From an uncultured Desulfovibrionaceae bacterium (GTDB lineage Bacteria > Desulfobacterota > Desulfovibrionia > Desulfovibrionales > Desulfovibrionaceae), in assembly GCA_949299515.1 (NCBI GenBank), contig CASGAP010000008.1, positions 1 to 64,000 of the forward strand: DNA of 64,000 nucleotides. The letters run 5' to 3'. The notes beneath the pieces are model-generated. The model was not told where the DNA came from, did no database searches, and was given only the letters and a program-made list of their open reading frames with translations. Position numbers and translations under genes: made by a program. Below, one piece after another: positions 1-9,301 of this stretch (position 1 is the stretch's first letter; each line of letters begins with the position of its first letter).

Positions 1-137
1 CTGCTTGGATTAATAAATATAATTCAGAATATTTACATTCCGCTTTAGGTTGGAAAACCCCAAATCAGGTTCATCAAAAAGCACAAAATAAATTCCAAAA
101 AACTCTCTTAAAAGTTGCTTGATTAATGGGGTGCATT
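1..137 (+). mobile_element. 3' end of an IS3-family insertion sequence
   Basis: The window opens inside an insertion sequence. The reading frame from base 3 to 122 encodes the C-terminus of an IS3-family OrfB transposase. It is followed by about 15 bases that look like the right terminal inverted repeat (ggggtgcattaca around 129-140). The left end lies outside the window, so the exact boundary and any target duplication cannot be set. The element ends at, or a few bases into, the 3' end of the neighbouring KAP NTPase gene on the other strand. Confidence 0.6.
3..122 (+). CDS. IS3-family transposase, C-terminal fragment (partial)
   Basis: This is a partial frame, open at the window start and ending in TGA at 120-122. 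It reads through a motif of the type YNSEYLHSALGWKTP, which is the conserved end of the IS3-family DDE integrase (OrfB) domain; family members carry YN..R.HSALGY.TP here. About 39 residues are visible, with a basic tail after the motif. The catalytic DDE residues lie upstream of the window, so activity cannot be judged. Confidence 0.7.
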   Translation, partial: AWINKYNSEYLHSALGWKTPNQVHQKAQNKFQKTLLKVA

Positions 138-2049
138 ACACTGCGGAAGAACCCAGTTTTACGACTTCACAATCAAGCGTTTCAACGGAATCAATATCAA
201 TTCCTTTCATATTTTGGACATTGATGCCTATCAGTTTTGTGCTGTTTTCTTCAAAATCTTTTTTGCTGAACGGCTTAGTGGAAATGTTATTATATACTTT
301 TCTCAAATATGCGTAAAATCCGGCCGGAATACCGTTTTTATCGCCTTCATTCAGGTTTTTGAAGGAAGATTTATATTTCTCGGAAAGCATATAAATGCAG
401 TTGCGCCGTGAAAAGAAGCGTATGACCAGCCTTTCTCTTGATTTGGCATTTTTTGACACAATGCTGATTGCCTGACGGCTTATTTCAACTTCTATCAAAT
501 CCCCGAACAGCGTTTGGATATTTGAAATCAAGTCATGCCACAAAGCAACAATTTCTTCTTTGACTCCGTCGCTTTTTATCATTTTGCAGAAATCGTCCAG
601 CGTATCAAAGCGAACCCTCTTGCCCTGCTTTGCTTCAACCGGGCCTGCGGATACCGTTGTTACGGAAGCAAGACCCAGGATCTTTTCCACTTCTTCTTCA
701 AAATTAAGATTGGACGGAATAAGTTCCGCGATTAAATTCAGCAGCTTTGAAATGGACAAAGCCCTGGAGGACAAAAATGCATTGTCAACGCAGGCCCGAT
801 ACAAAACCTGTTCCCATTCCTCGTCAAATTCTTCCATATCGTCAAGGGAATCTTTCATGCCGGCATCAATCTGTTTCAGGCGAAAATGTCTGGCAACTTT
901 GTTGTCCCACAATTTAAAATTCGGTTCATGCAGCAAAATGGAATAAATGCTGGGATACGCAATCTGCATACAAACAAAACCGAAGTTTACCAATTTTTCA
1001 AAAACCGACAAACTTTCGTTTCCGCTGGTTTCATGCATAATTTTAATCAAAGACAAACTGTTGATAAGACGCTTTACGGAACGCGGATTTGAACCGGTAG
1101 ACAGCAAAATCATATTTGATAAAATATCAATAATTTTTTCATCGTTCACTTCCTGATTCAATTCACTGTCAGTATAGTAATCAATGCCGGTCAGTGCGTC
1201 CTGCAAATACGTATTTACCGTATAAGCGCTTACGGGCATGGTAAAGGGCAGCTGAATGATTTTATCGAAGAAAGAACGGAATTCTCTTTCGTTTTTATCG
1301 GTCAGCGCACCGAATTTAGGCTGCAGGCCTTTAACCACGACTTCATAGTCAATTGCCAGAATAAATATACAATTTTCAACTTCAAAAAGATTTTTCAACA
1401 ATTCCAGAATATTAACGGCAACAGAAGGATCAAGTCTGTCCAGGTCGTCAATAAAAAACAAAAATCCTTTCGTATCATGGCCGATTTTTTTATCTTCTTC
1501 CAAGCATTTGGCGATTGCCTCGGTTAATGTTTTTCTGAACATTTCCGGACTGGACTTGCCTTTTTCCTGCGCACCGTTGTTTTCCAAAAGTTCGTCAACC
1601 AGCCCGGCATCTAAACCGATAGTGGAAACAGCGGCTTTTGTTCCGACTTTTGCCAGTTTTCCAAAAACACTGCTTACTTTATTTATGGCGCTTTCAACCT
1701 TTTTGCCGTGCCGGTTTTCCATTATGGCAAAAATTTCCGAGGAAACGCCTTCAATAACGCTTATAATAATTTCTTCGGGCGACTTCATCAGCGAATACTG
1801 CCAGGTATTGATCCAAATACCGTGATAGGGTTTGCTGGTATCCATTTTTTCCGTTTCGTCGCATAAATGGTAGCGAACCTGATTCATCAGCGAAGTTTTT
1901 CCGCTTCCCCATTCGCCCTAAATTGCCATGGTAATCGGCATACTTGCTGTTGAAATAAATTTAATCAAAGCTGTCGTATATTTATCAACGCCAAGCAAAT
2001 CGCTGGCACCGGCAAGTCTCGGAACATCTATTAAATTTGAACGGCTCAT
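136..2049 (-). pseudogene. KAP family P-loop NTPase, interrupted by an in-frame amber codon
   Basis: The natural start is ATG at 2049, behind AGAGG on the minus strand. Codon 44 (1918-1920) is TAG, and the frame then continues without interruption to a TAA at 136-138, about 637 codons in all. Walker A (GEWGSGKTS) lies at codons 45-53, directly after the stop. Walker B (FFIDDLDRLDP) lies near codons 198-208. This is the KAP NTPase pattern, in which QGEWGSGKTS is usual, so the stop probably replaced a CAG glutamine codon. KAP ATPases are membrane-associated or cytosolic and some act in phage exclusion. Restart at the ATG at 1887 would remove Walker A. The last codons and the stop appear to come from the adjoining IS end, so the true C-terminus may also be lost. 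Probably a decayed gene; readthrough is possible but unlikely. Confidence 0.8.
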
Positions 2050-2143
2050 ATTTTCCTCTTAAGTATCGTATTCGGAAATTTTCCCGCTGTTGCTCTGCCG
2101 GCTGCCCGGCGCTGTTACGGCGGAATATTGTTTTTCGTTGGCT

Positions 2144-2692
2144 CTATCTGTTTTTAAACAATGACAGATCGTCAGACCACTGACCTTTAAGTTCCCCGTT
2201 GATATCGAACAGTTTAATTTTCATGGTGTAGTCCACCAGTTTTTGTCCGTCAGGCGCACGGGTGACGATATCGGTAATTTCCGACTGCATGATGTAGTCA
2301 AAGCTTGTGGCGCTGCTGTCCATAACACGGACTTGCCCGGAATTGAACAGCACTTCGATAATTCTGTCGTGAATATCCTGTACCCGCAGATTTTCGTCAT
2401 GGGTATTTTGGCGGATATCGGCAACCACTATGCGCGGCGGACGCTTTTTATTGGCAAAAGCGGGAGACTGCAGCATTTTATTGGTCAGGTTTTCCGCAAA
2501 CGCAATAATATCGGACAAACTGATTTTTGTATCAAGTTTAATGCGCTCGGAAGAATCCACGATGGAAATGGACGTATTGTGTCCCTGATACACAGGGGCC
2601 GTGCTTGTGGAGTTATAGCCTGGCTGCTGCGTGCAGGCTCCGGCCAGAACAAGCATTACCGCACACAGGGATATTTTATTGATTTTTTTCAT
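2144..2692 (-). CDS. LpoB-like outer-membrane lipoprotein
   Basis: A 182-residue lipoprotein. It has a signal peptide with a lipobox (LAGAC) near residue 20, then a domain resembling LpoB (YcfM), the lipoprotein that activates penicillin-binding protein PBP1B in enterobacteria. Recognisable parts are the predicted strand RIVVADIRQNT and the DIHDRIIEVL helix. The start has a good ribosome site (GGAGAGG). It is the last gene of the envelope operon, directly after a YcfL-like gene; E. coli ycfL and lpoB are also neighbours, which supports the call. Binding of a PBP partner is inference, as none is encoded here. Confidence 0.7.
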   Translation of the reverse strand: MKKINKISLCAVMLVLAGACTQQPGYNSTSTAPVYQGHNTSISIVDSSERIKLDTKISLSDIIAFAENLTNKMLQSPAFANKKRPPRIVVADIRQNTHDENLRVQDIHDRIIEVLFNSGQVRVMDSSATSFDYIMQSEITDIVTRAPDGQKLVDYTMKIKLFDINGELKGQWSDDLSLFKNR

Positions 2693-2711
2693 ATTAACCT
2701 CTCCTTATCAT

Positions 2712-3182
2712 TTACATAGGCTGACCGGACACGGCTGCAGGGTCAGGTGCCGGTATCCAAATCTGCACATCTTTCGGGAAACGCAGATGAATAGTAACTT
2801 TTTTGGCTTTTACGGATTTTCCCATATCAACGATGACTTTTTCGCCGTTTTGCGGCAATGTCACGCGCTGCCATGCGGAACTTGTAATAAGGGGAGCACC
2901 GAATTCATCTTCCCATGAGCACTGGTATTCAAAAGGAACCTTATTCGGTACGGTATTTTTCAAACGTACAACAACACGGGGAAGGTTGCCGCTTAAATCC
3001 ATTTGTTTGTCCATGATTTTTACCACATGGTATTCAGCTTCGCTGCCGTAAACTATGGAAATCTGCGGGTGGCTTCTGTCTTCCAAAATAATCGGGGCGG
3101 GAGCCGGAGCTTCGGGCTGAGCCTGCGTGCAGGCAGTTACGGCAAAAAGAGCCAAAACCGCAAAAAGCATTTTTACGTTCAT
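2712..3182 (-). CDS. YcfL-like lipoprotein (DUF1425 type)
   Basis: About 156 residues from the ATG at 3182. I chose this over the in-frame ATG at 3197 because GAGGG sits at proper spacing before it and the protein then begins directly with a signal peptide (MNVKMLF) ending in lipobox VTAC. An Ala/Pro-rich linker follows, then a compact beta-rich domain with the W-x-D-x-x-G-A-P-L pattern of YcfL/DUF1425 proteins. Function in the family is unknown. It sits between the COG3014-type lipoprotein and the LpoB-like gene, as in enterobacterial ycfL-lpoB, which suggests a role at the outer membrane. Confidence 0.65.
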   Translation of the reverse strand: MNVKMLFAVLALFAVTACTQAQPEAPAPAPIILEDRSHPQISIVYGSEAEYHVVKIMDKQMDLSGNLPRVVVRLKNTVPNKVPFEYQCSWEDEFGAPLITSSAWQRVTLPQNGEKVIVDMGKSVKAKKVTIHLRFPKDVQIWIPAPDPAAVSGQPM

Positions 3183-3196
3183 ACAATTTTCCCTCA

Positions 3197-4645
3197 TTAT
3201 TTGTTAATAATCCATGAATGCGTATTGGCAAAGGCATTCAATTGCTTGTCATAGCTTACGGCATACACGACAGTAGGGCCTTTTTCGGCTATGTCTACGT
3301 TTGTTTTTGCCATGCCTTTTCTTTTCTTGTCAAATGTTTCGATGGTTATTTTTTTGGTTTTATTCGGAACATAAAAACGGGCTACGATTACCTTGTTTGG
3401 CAGCGTAAGCCAGGAACGGGTATCGGGCCTTTGCATGGCAGCGGCAATATTTACCCCCAAATCGCCCAAAAATGCGCTGGCAGCACCGGAACGGAGCAGG
3501 GCCAGGGTTACCATGGCAGTTCTGAACGGCAGTCTGTCCTGATCGTCGCGCAGGATAATGGATTCCATTTTGCTTAAAGAAGCAAAAGTCTGCGTTCTGC
3601 CGGCGTAATACACTCTGGCTCCGCTTACATTGCTCGGAATAGGCGTTGCCGTTGCAAAGTTGACCACAGCTTTAAGCTTGTCAATCTGAAAGCCATGTGT
3701 TGTTTCTTTGCGTTCGGGAGCAAAACCGTCGGCCAAAATAATATGCACAAGCTTATAGCCCCGCGGTATGCCGCGGCGGACTTCTTTAACGGCGCTTTTT
3801 GCCGTTGTGCAGTCTTTATTGTTTTCCAAAACTTTTTTATAGGCAATAACAGAGTTGTCCCGAATGCTTTTGTCGTCAATGCCGTCCATTTCCATAAGCA
3901 GTGCATTCATATAATCGCCAAACGGATTGACATAAGCATTGGGAACCAGTTCGGCTTTTTTCTTGGTTTCTTCATCGCGCGTATCGACATCAATCTTTTG
4001 GGAAATCTCTTTTTCATTATCCGCTTTTTTGGCCTGTTCTGCCTCAAATTCGGCAAGCATTACTTTGAATTTTTCCCATTCTTCCTGCTGCTTGTCTATG
4101 GCCCGGCGGGTCACGTTATAGGCTTTTCTGTCGCCAAGAAGCATATAGCAAAGCGCCTTGTAATTCAAAAGCATGACTTTTTCATAACCGCGCATGGTAT
4201 AATCAGCCACCTCTTCCGCGCCGAACAGTGCGGCTACGCCGCCTTTGGTTACTGCAGAGCCGAATTTGTACGCGCCGCTTTCTGCTTCGGTTTGTTCCAT
4301 TTTCATTTCTGCGGCATCAAAATACAGCAAAGCTCTTTCAAAATTGCCGGCATTCAGTGTCAGCAGCCCCCGCTCGATTATGGAAAGCTCGCTGTTCTTT
4401 TTTACCAATTCTTCAATAATTTCATCGCGGGAAAGTTTATCGCCGTCTTCCGTTACAAACTGCTCTTCCATTTTTACCAAAAGATCGGCAATTTTTCCTT
4501 CTGCCAAAGCAGTACGGGCAGGAGCATAAGCTTCCGCATAAGTCTTGGTCTGTTCGTTTTCCACCAGCCCCAAAGAGTCGCTTTTTCCTGCACAGGCAGA
4601 CAAACCGATTGCCAGCACCAAAAAAAACAAAAACTTTAATCTCAT
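3197..4645 (-). CDS. COG3014-type lipoprotein with TPR-like helices
   Basis: A 482-residue lipoprotein. The signal peptide ends in lipobox LSAC (Cys18). The N-terminal half is helical and resembles tetratricopeptide repeats (ERGLLTLNAGNFERALLYFD). A charged Lys/Glu segment follows near residues 200-230, then a beta-rich C-terminal domain. The pattern fits the uncharacterised lipoprotein group COG3014. Its stop overlaps the upstream alternative start of the YcfL gene, so the two are translationally close. Role unknown; given its partners it probably works at the inner face of the outer membrane. Confidence 0.55.
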   Translation of the reverse strand: MRLKFLFFLVLAIGLSACAGKSDSLGLVENEQTKTYAEAYAPARTALAEGKIADLLVKMEEQFVTEDGDKLSRDEIIEELVKKNSELSIIERGLLTLNAGNFERALLYFDAAEMKMEQTEAESGAYKFGSAVTKGGVAALFGAEEVADYTMRGYEKVMLLNYKALCYMLLGDRKAYNVTRRAIDKQQEEWEKFKVMLAEFEAEQAKKADNEKEISQKIDVDTRDEETKKKAELVPNAYVNPFGDYMNALLMEMDGIDDKSIRDNSVIAYKKVLENNKDCTTAKSAVKEVRRGIPRGYKLVHIILADGFAPERKETTHGFQIDKLKAVVNFATATPIPSNVSGARVYYAGRTQTFASLSKMESIILRDDQDRLPFRTAMVTLALLRSGAASAFLGDLGVNIAAAMQRPDTRSWLTLPNKVIVARFYVPNKTKKITIETFDKKRKGMAKTNVDIAEKGPTVVYAVSYDKQLNAFANTHSWIINK

Positions 4646-4688
4646 AATTTCCCCTCATATATGCAGGCAGATTTTCTGCCCGCATATA

Positions 4689-6173
4689 TTAAAATGTATC
4701 CAAATCCATGGTAACCGCACCTTCTTCGTAAGAAGGATCGTATTCCTTTTTCACTTCCTGCGTACCGGTATGCGGCTCTTTGTCAAACATGGTTTTTGCC
4801 TGCATGATGTCATTAAAGCTGTAACTGACCACAACCCCTACCATTTCATGCCCCTCAGGAGTTTGATAAATCCATTGTGTCAGCGTTTGCGCCCCCTGCA
4901 AATAAGAGCTGGTGTGAGCCTGTGCCTGTCTGAAAACTTTATCAATGATTTCCCGTTCTTTTTGTTCGGTGATCATTCCGGTTTTTCCTTCTTTCACAGC
5001 AAACTCATTAAGAATTTTTGAACGTTCCGTTTCAATTTCTGCTGTATAGCTCTGATTTAAAAATGCGGAAATTTCTTTAAAAGCCATGGCACTTGCCTGT
5101 TCAAAAGCAGCATTTCTGTATTCGGCACGAATTGCGGGATCTTCACTGACAGAAGAATTTGCCCATTGCCCAAAAGCTACAATAACAGGACCATATTCAT
5201 CTATCAATAAACGCGTACCGAGCATGGTTGAAAGCTTTTCGGAATTATCCAGAGGAAGCAGCTGCGCAAGCGGTTTGCCTGTCTTGTCAATTGCCGGCTT
5301 TTTACCTATTTTCAAAGCCTCTGCCACACTCTCTATTTTAGGCGAATAGGCAATTATAACCCCTACGGCACCTGTCCCTTCTTCATTATTCATAAAAAAT
5401 GTCTGAAGAGTTGTAACTCCGCCCAAACTTTTGGAAAAACGCTGAACTGTTTTTTGCGTAAATGCATTACTGAGCATAGTTTTTTTCTGATCGGCAGGAG
5501 CTGCATTATATTGTGCAGGATCTATGCCGTATTCTTTCAGCGCAGCATCCAATTTAGCCCCAGTTAAAGCCAATGTTTTATCAATCACGGAAGAAAATGA
5601 GGTTTGCTCTTCATTCAATTCTTCTTCAAATTTTGCTCTGTTGGAACTTTGATCATTAAATACTTTTTGTTCTGTCTCGGCTTTAATATCCAATGCTACA
5701 GATTTAAAAAATGTTGTTAATGCTGACAGATACGCTTCTTCATACGCAAATACGCGATATTTTGCATAATCAGGATGGGAAATCGGCTGATTAATTACAG
5801 AAATTCCGGAAAAAATCTGTCTGCCGTTGCTTCTGAGATTTTTTTGGATAATAAATGCATTAATTTTATTGGTTAATTCAATACTGGGATCTTTTACAGG
5901 CTTTTTAGCAGGTTCCTGTACTTCTGCCGCAGAATTGGCTTCCTCTGCAATATTTTTTAACACCACAGGCTGCGGCTGTACATTTTGATTTTGTTCATTG
6001 GAAGAAATAGGCTGAACGGACTGCGTCGGCTGAGTTTGCTCAACCTGAGGCATAGTCTGAACAGACGGAGCGGGCTGGACAGACTGAACGGGCGGAGTTT
6101 CTTCCGCACAAACAGCAAAAGCACTGCTCAAAAAACTTGCGGCAACAACAAAACTTATAAAAATATTTTTCAT
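4689..6173 (-). CDS. Secreted protein of unknown function (possibly DUF6844)
   Basis: 494 residues. A signal peptide (MKNIFISFVVAASFLSSAFA) is followed by a low-complexity Pro/Gln/Val linker (repeats of QPxxSVQ and QTQPTQ) to about residue 75. The rest is a long globular region with two similar blocks, each with aromatic strands such as GVIIAYSPKIES and GVVVSYSFNDIM, suggesting an internal duplication. It has no lipobox. I do not recognise a characterised homologue; DUF6844 is a tentative match from memory. It lies between the CsgG/FlgT-like gene and the COG3014-type lipoprotein with short gaps, so it is probably a periplasmic member of the same assembly. Confidence 0.5.
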   Translation of the reverse strand: MKNIFISFVVAASFLSSAFAVCAEETPPVQSVQPAPSVQTMPQVEQTQPTQSVQPISSNEQNQNVQPQPVVLKNIAEEANSAAEVQEPAKKPVKDPSIELTNKINAFIIQKNLRSNGRQIFSGISVINQPISHPDYAKYRVFAYEEAYLSALTTFFKSVALDIKAETEQKVFNDQSSNRAKFEEELNEEQTSFSSVIDKTLALTGAKLDAALKEYGIDPAQYNAAPADQKKTMLSNAFTQKTVQRFSKSLGGVTTLQTFFMNNEEGTGAVGVIIAYSPKIESVAEALKIGKKPAIDKTGKPLAQLLPLDNSEKLSTMLGTRLLIDEYGPVIVAFGQWANSSVSEDPAIRAEYRNAAFEQASAMAFKEISAFLNQSYTAEIETERSKILNEFAVKEGKTGMITEQKEREIIDKVFRQAQAHTSSYLQGAQTLTQWIYQTPEGHEMVGVVVSYSFNDIMQAKTMFDKEPHTGTQEVKKEYDPSYEEGAVTMDLDTF

Positions 6174-6183
6174 TTTCTACCCC

Positions 6184-7458
6184 TTACCAATTTGGCTGCA
6201 TGGTTTTAACTTGTTTCTTTACTTTTTTTGCCGCATTTTCCTGTTCCGGTACAGGACGCAGAATATACTGCCTTGAATTTACGGCACCGATTTCCTTATC
6301 GCACTGCAAAATTTTAGCATGGGAAAGTTTCGGGGTTACATTGATAATTTCTACTTTTCCGATAACAATTTCATCTCTGGCAATGGCTTCGTTCGTATAC
6401 GGATCTTTAATGATGTTGCCGTATTGGACAAGATTGTACTGCTGCCCGATTTTTACGGAATCCCCTCCGCGGGCAATGGTCAGCACGCCGTCATTATTGG
6501 CGGCAACAAGCATGGGATAAATGATATCGCTTATTTTTGCCCCGATTTTTTCTCCGGCAGGTCTGGCAAGTTTGGCAATCCAGTCAAAATCCGTATCGGA
6601 ACCGATTTGTTCCTTAAATACTTCGTCATGCACTCCGGAAGCCATTACCATTCCCGTAGGCGCGTTGATTAACCGCCAGGAAACGGAAGCTTTGCCCCGC
6701 ACCATCAAAACTTCTTCATTGATGTACGGTACTTTTTCTGTTTTGGCTTTTGCCTGAAATGCCGTCACAGAACCGACAAGAAGATAATCTGTCCCTACGG
6801 TATTGCCGATACGGGCTTTTTCTTCGGGCTTTACGTCATCGCCAAGCAGCAGATCAAATTCCTGATATTTTTCTGACAGATACTCCCTGTCAAGCACGGC
6901 GAAATTTCTGGTTTGGGTCAAAAAGCTCACAACGCCTTGATTCAGCTCTTCAATAAACTGCTTTTCATACGGATTGGCAGAATTCAAAGCCCTAAAGGGT
7001 ACAGAAGCAATTCTTTTTCTCTGCACGGCTTTTTCCGCCTCATAATAATTAATCACGGCAGAAACCGTTACGTCCACATAGCCGGGATTTACGGCTGAAG
7101 GCTGCTCGCTGACAACGGAATATGACTGTATATGCCCCCGGACTTTTGCGGCAACATCGTTTTTCTGCCTGTCAACCAAAATATTTCCCTGCGTCGCAGT
7201 TGCCGCGCCGTCTTCTTTTCTGTCTGCAGAAACAGACACCGTCATTGCCTGATTGAGCTGTTCTGCTTCAACATAAACGCCCGTGACCTGTCCCAGAGCT
7301 TCGATAAGGGCATTTTTAACCGCAGCGTCCCGGCTGGGCCCGGTTCCAGACGCCTGTACGGTTTTTTGCCGTATTCCCGCACCATAGGCAGCGGAGCAGA
7401 CAACCAAAAAAGACATAAATGTACAAAATACGCACACAAAACTGATACTTTTTTTCAT
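6184..7458 (-). CDS. CsgG/FlgT-like periplasmic protein
   Basis: 424 residues with a signal peptide (MKKSISFVCVFCTFMSFLVV). The N-terminal part (about 30-150) resembles the LPP20/FlgT N-terminal fold: GxGPSRDAAVKNALIEAL is typical. The middle (about 165-290) has the CsgG-like pattern in which a nucleated helix is followed by GTDYLLVGSV. The C-terminal part (about 315-415) resembles the FlgT C-terminal domain (a beta barrel with VKIGQQYNLV and DEIVIGKVEI). FlgT is a flagellar outer-ring assembly factor in Vibrio. No flagellar genes adjoin this operon, so the role here may be another envelope structure. It shares its last domain with the preceding gene. Confidence 0.6.
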   Translation of the reverse strand: MKKSISFVCVFCTFMSFLVVCSAAYGAGIRQKTVQASGTGPSRDAAVKNALIEALGQVTGVYVEAEQLNQAMTVSVSADRKEDGAATATQGNILVDRQKNDVAAKVRGHIQSYSVVSEQPSAVNPGYVDVTVSAVINYYEAEKAVQRKRIASVPFRALNSANPYEKQFIEELNQGVVSFLTQTRNFAVLDREYLSEKYQEFDLLLGDDVKPEEKARIGNTVGTDYLLVGSVTAFQAKAKTEKVPYINEEVLMVRGKASVSWRLINAPTGMVMASGVHDEVFKEQIGSDTDFDWIAKLARPAGEKIGAKISDIIYPMLVAANNDGVLTIARGGDSVKIGQQYNLVQYGNIIKDPYTNEAIARDEIVIGKVEIINVTPKLSHAKILQCDKEIGAVNSRQYILRPVPEQENAAKKVKKQVKTMQPNW

Positions 7459-7466
7459 ACCGGCAC

Positions 7467-8342
7467 CTATTTTACAGGACGTCTTAAAATATATCCCACG
7501 CCGACCAAGGCAGAATCGCCTTTAACCATTTGCACGACACTGGCTTTGGGATTAATTCTGGTTACTTTTACTTTGCCGACAAGCGTTTCCGTTGAACCTA
7601 AATTTTCCCCGGTTGCAGGATCGATCAACTCTTCTCCGGGTTCAAAAACCTCAAATTCTTCGCCGAGCTTCATACCCGAATCGTTGCCCCGGTTAATCCA
7701 AATATCCTGATTTTTCACGGCAATAACCGTTATCGGAAAAACAGTGTCCGAAAGCTTGTTCGCCAAAGTTCCTGCTGCTTTTTCCAAGGTTTTGTCCAAA
7801 ACGCTGCGGCTTGCGGAGCCGACTGCGTTTGCTATGCTCTGGCCTGTCGACGTGGAAGCTTTGATCGGAAAAACAGCGGAAACCGAAGCGCGTTCCGTAT
7901 CAATGATCTGCACGGAAAGCTCAATGGAGCAGTAATCGCTGATTTTATATTTATTCTGCAGATTGGGAACTTTTGAGGAAGAACGGCCAAAACTGAACTG
8001 CAGCACTTCAACCTGAACCAGGGACTGCGCATTGGAGATATTGCCGCTCATGGCCGCATCTCCCGCTGCAAATTCGCTCGCCGCAAACTGCTGTTCTTTA
8101 ATGATAGCTTCCATGGCCGCACCGCGTCTGGTCAAAAGTTCAAATTTTCTGCCGTTTCGGATAGCATTTTCGATATCTGCTATCAAGCTGGAATTTTTCA
8201 CAATTTCCGCCTGTTTTTCAGGAATCAAATCGCTTACTATCAAATCTGCCACCGCAACCCGGTATTTTGCGGGAGCTTCGGCATAAGCGCTGTTTATCCC
8301 CGCAAAAAGAAATACAAGAACTAAAACCCAAAACCTTTTCAT
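7467..8342 (-). CDS. CsgG-like protein with FlgT C-terminal-like domain
   Basis: 291 residues with a signal peptide ending near AYA (residue 21). Residues 27-190 fit the CsgG/TolB-N-like fold: VAVADLIVSDL, then a GRKFELLTRRG segment and SLVQVEVLQF. Residues 205-290 resemble the FlgT C-terminal domain (INRGNDSGMKLGEEFEV, then DPATGENLGSTE and VGKVKVTRI). It has no lipobox, unlike curli CsgG. It starts only 11 bases after the WYL regulator stop and 8 bases before the next gene, so all are probably co-transcribed. Together with its neighbour it looks like a pair of related periplasmic subunits. Confidence 0.6.
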   Translation of the reverse strand: MKRFWVLVLVFLFAGINSAYAEAPAKYRVAVADLIVSDLIPEKQAEIVKNSSLIADIENAIRNGRKFELLTRRGAAMEAIIKEQQFAASEFAAGDAAMSGNISNAQSLVQVEVLQFSFGRSSSKVPNLQNKYKISDYCSIELSVQIIDTERASVSAVFPIKASTSTGQSIANAVGSASRSVLDKTLEKAAGTLANKLSDTVFPITVIAVKNQDIWINRGNDSGMKLGEEFEVFEPGEELIDPATGENLGSTETLVGKVKVTRINPKASVVQMVKGDSALVGVGYILRRPVK

Positions 8343-8353
8343 ACTTTCTCCTT

Positions 8354-9301
8354 TTATACTGCCGCCTTATCGACAAGGTATGCTTCACTGCCAAAACTGC
8401 GCACCCAGGCCATAACTTCGGGTTCGCTCTGCGAAACCAATATTATGGATACCGTGCCGTCCTCGTGTTCAAAAATTTCCTGCTGTTCGGACCAAATACG
8501 CTCTCTCACATAATCCGACACTTTTTTTGAATTGAATTTAATCACGTATTTTTTAGGCCTGTTCCAAAATAAGCCGAATAAATTCGCCGACTGCTCCGGC
8601 AAATCAAAATATATCCTGCCGCAATAGTCATGTAAAGTTTTAATTCTGTGCACGGCCAGAGAAGTTATATGCCGGACTTCGTTAGAATCTTTTTTTAATA
8701 TCGCGCCGATGCAGTAAAGAGCGCCGTTCATTGCCGCAAACTTTTTAGGTGCAAATTTATGCCGTTTTGTAAAGGGTTTTCCGATTGCCGAATATTCAAG
8801 CAAACAAATACCGTTTTCATCTATTAATGAGTACAGCCTGTCCAATATATCATAATGTTTGGAATAATCAATATAGCCTTTGGAATAAAAACTGATATGG
8901 CTTGCCGATTTATTTGTCAAAATATGCGGATCTTCCGATGCGGCCAGCGCCAAAGACAGCAAATGGGAATCTATCCGTTTTAACATCTGTTCGGGAAGAT
9001 AAGGCTTTGCCAAATCCTTGCATACGGCAATAAAGCGCAGTTCGTCGGAATCCAGATCCAATAAAAATTTATTTGAAGACTGCATACGATACCAGCGCCT
9101 GTTTTTATCCTTGCCGCTGATTAAATTTATACCAACCTCGCGTTCAATAACTTCGACCAAACGCATTACCGTTTGCGGAGAACAATTTAGATTGACTGCC
9201 AAATCAGACAAATAATGCTTGCGGTTTTCTGACAACAATTTTCGAAAAAGCTTTAGCACTTTTTCTCCGTGTGTTGCGTCACTGTCATATTTTTTGGGCA
9301 T
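8354..9301 (-). CDS. WYL-domain HTH transcriptional regulator
   Basis: About 315 residues from the ATG at 9301. An in-frame GTG at 9310 overlaps the ribosome site AAGGTGAG, so the ATG is preferred. Residues 1-65 form a winged-helix DNA-binding domain (KHYLSDLAVNLNCSPQTVMR). Residues about 135-215 form the WYL sensor domain (strands ICLLEYSAIGKP and KKFAAMNGALYCIG). The C-terminal WCX extension follows. WYL proteins bind ligands, often nucleic acids or nucleotides, and control defence or stress loci. Here the gene leads the envelope operon with an 11-base gap, so autoregulation of the whole unit is likely. A divergent HTH-only paralogue lies 230 bases away. Confidence 0.8.
   Translation of the reverse strand: MPKKYDSDATHGEKVLKLFRKLLSENRKHYLSDLAVNLNCSPQTVMRLVEVIEREVGINLISGKDKNRRWYRMQSSNKFLLDLDSDELRFIAVCKDLAKPYLPEQMLKRIDSHLLSLALAASEDPHILTNKSASHISFYSKGYIDYSKHYDILDRLYSLIDENGICLLEYSAIGKPFTKRHKFAPKKFAAMNGALYCIGAILKKDSNEVRHITSLAVHRIKTLHDYCGRIYFDLPEQSANLFGLFWNRPKKYVIKFNSKKVSDYVRERIWSEQQEIFEHEDGTVSIILVSQSEPEVMAWVRSFGSEAYLVDKAAV

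Noticed and set aside
1918-1920. TAG as a pyrrolysine or other recoded codon
   Set aside because: The position before Walker A is normally Gln and one C to T change explains the stop; no recoding signal is seen, so a nonsense mutation is simpler.
3695-4639. 314-codon open frame on the plus strand opposite the COG3014-type lipoprotein
   Set aside because: Very rich in Phe/Ile/His, as expected opposite a Lys/Glu-rich gene, with no ribosome site.
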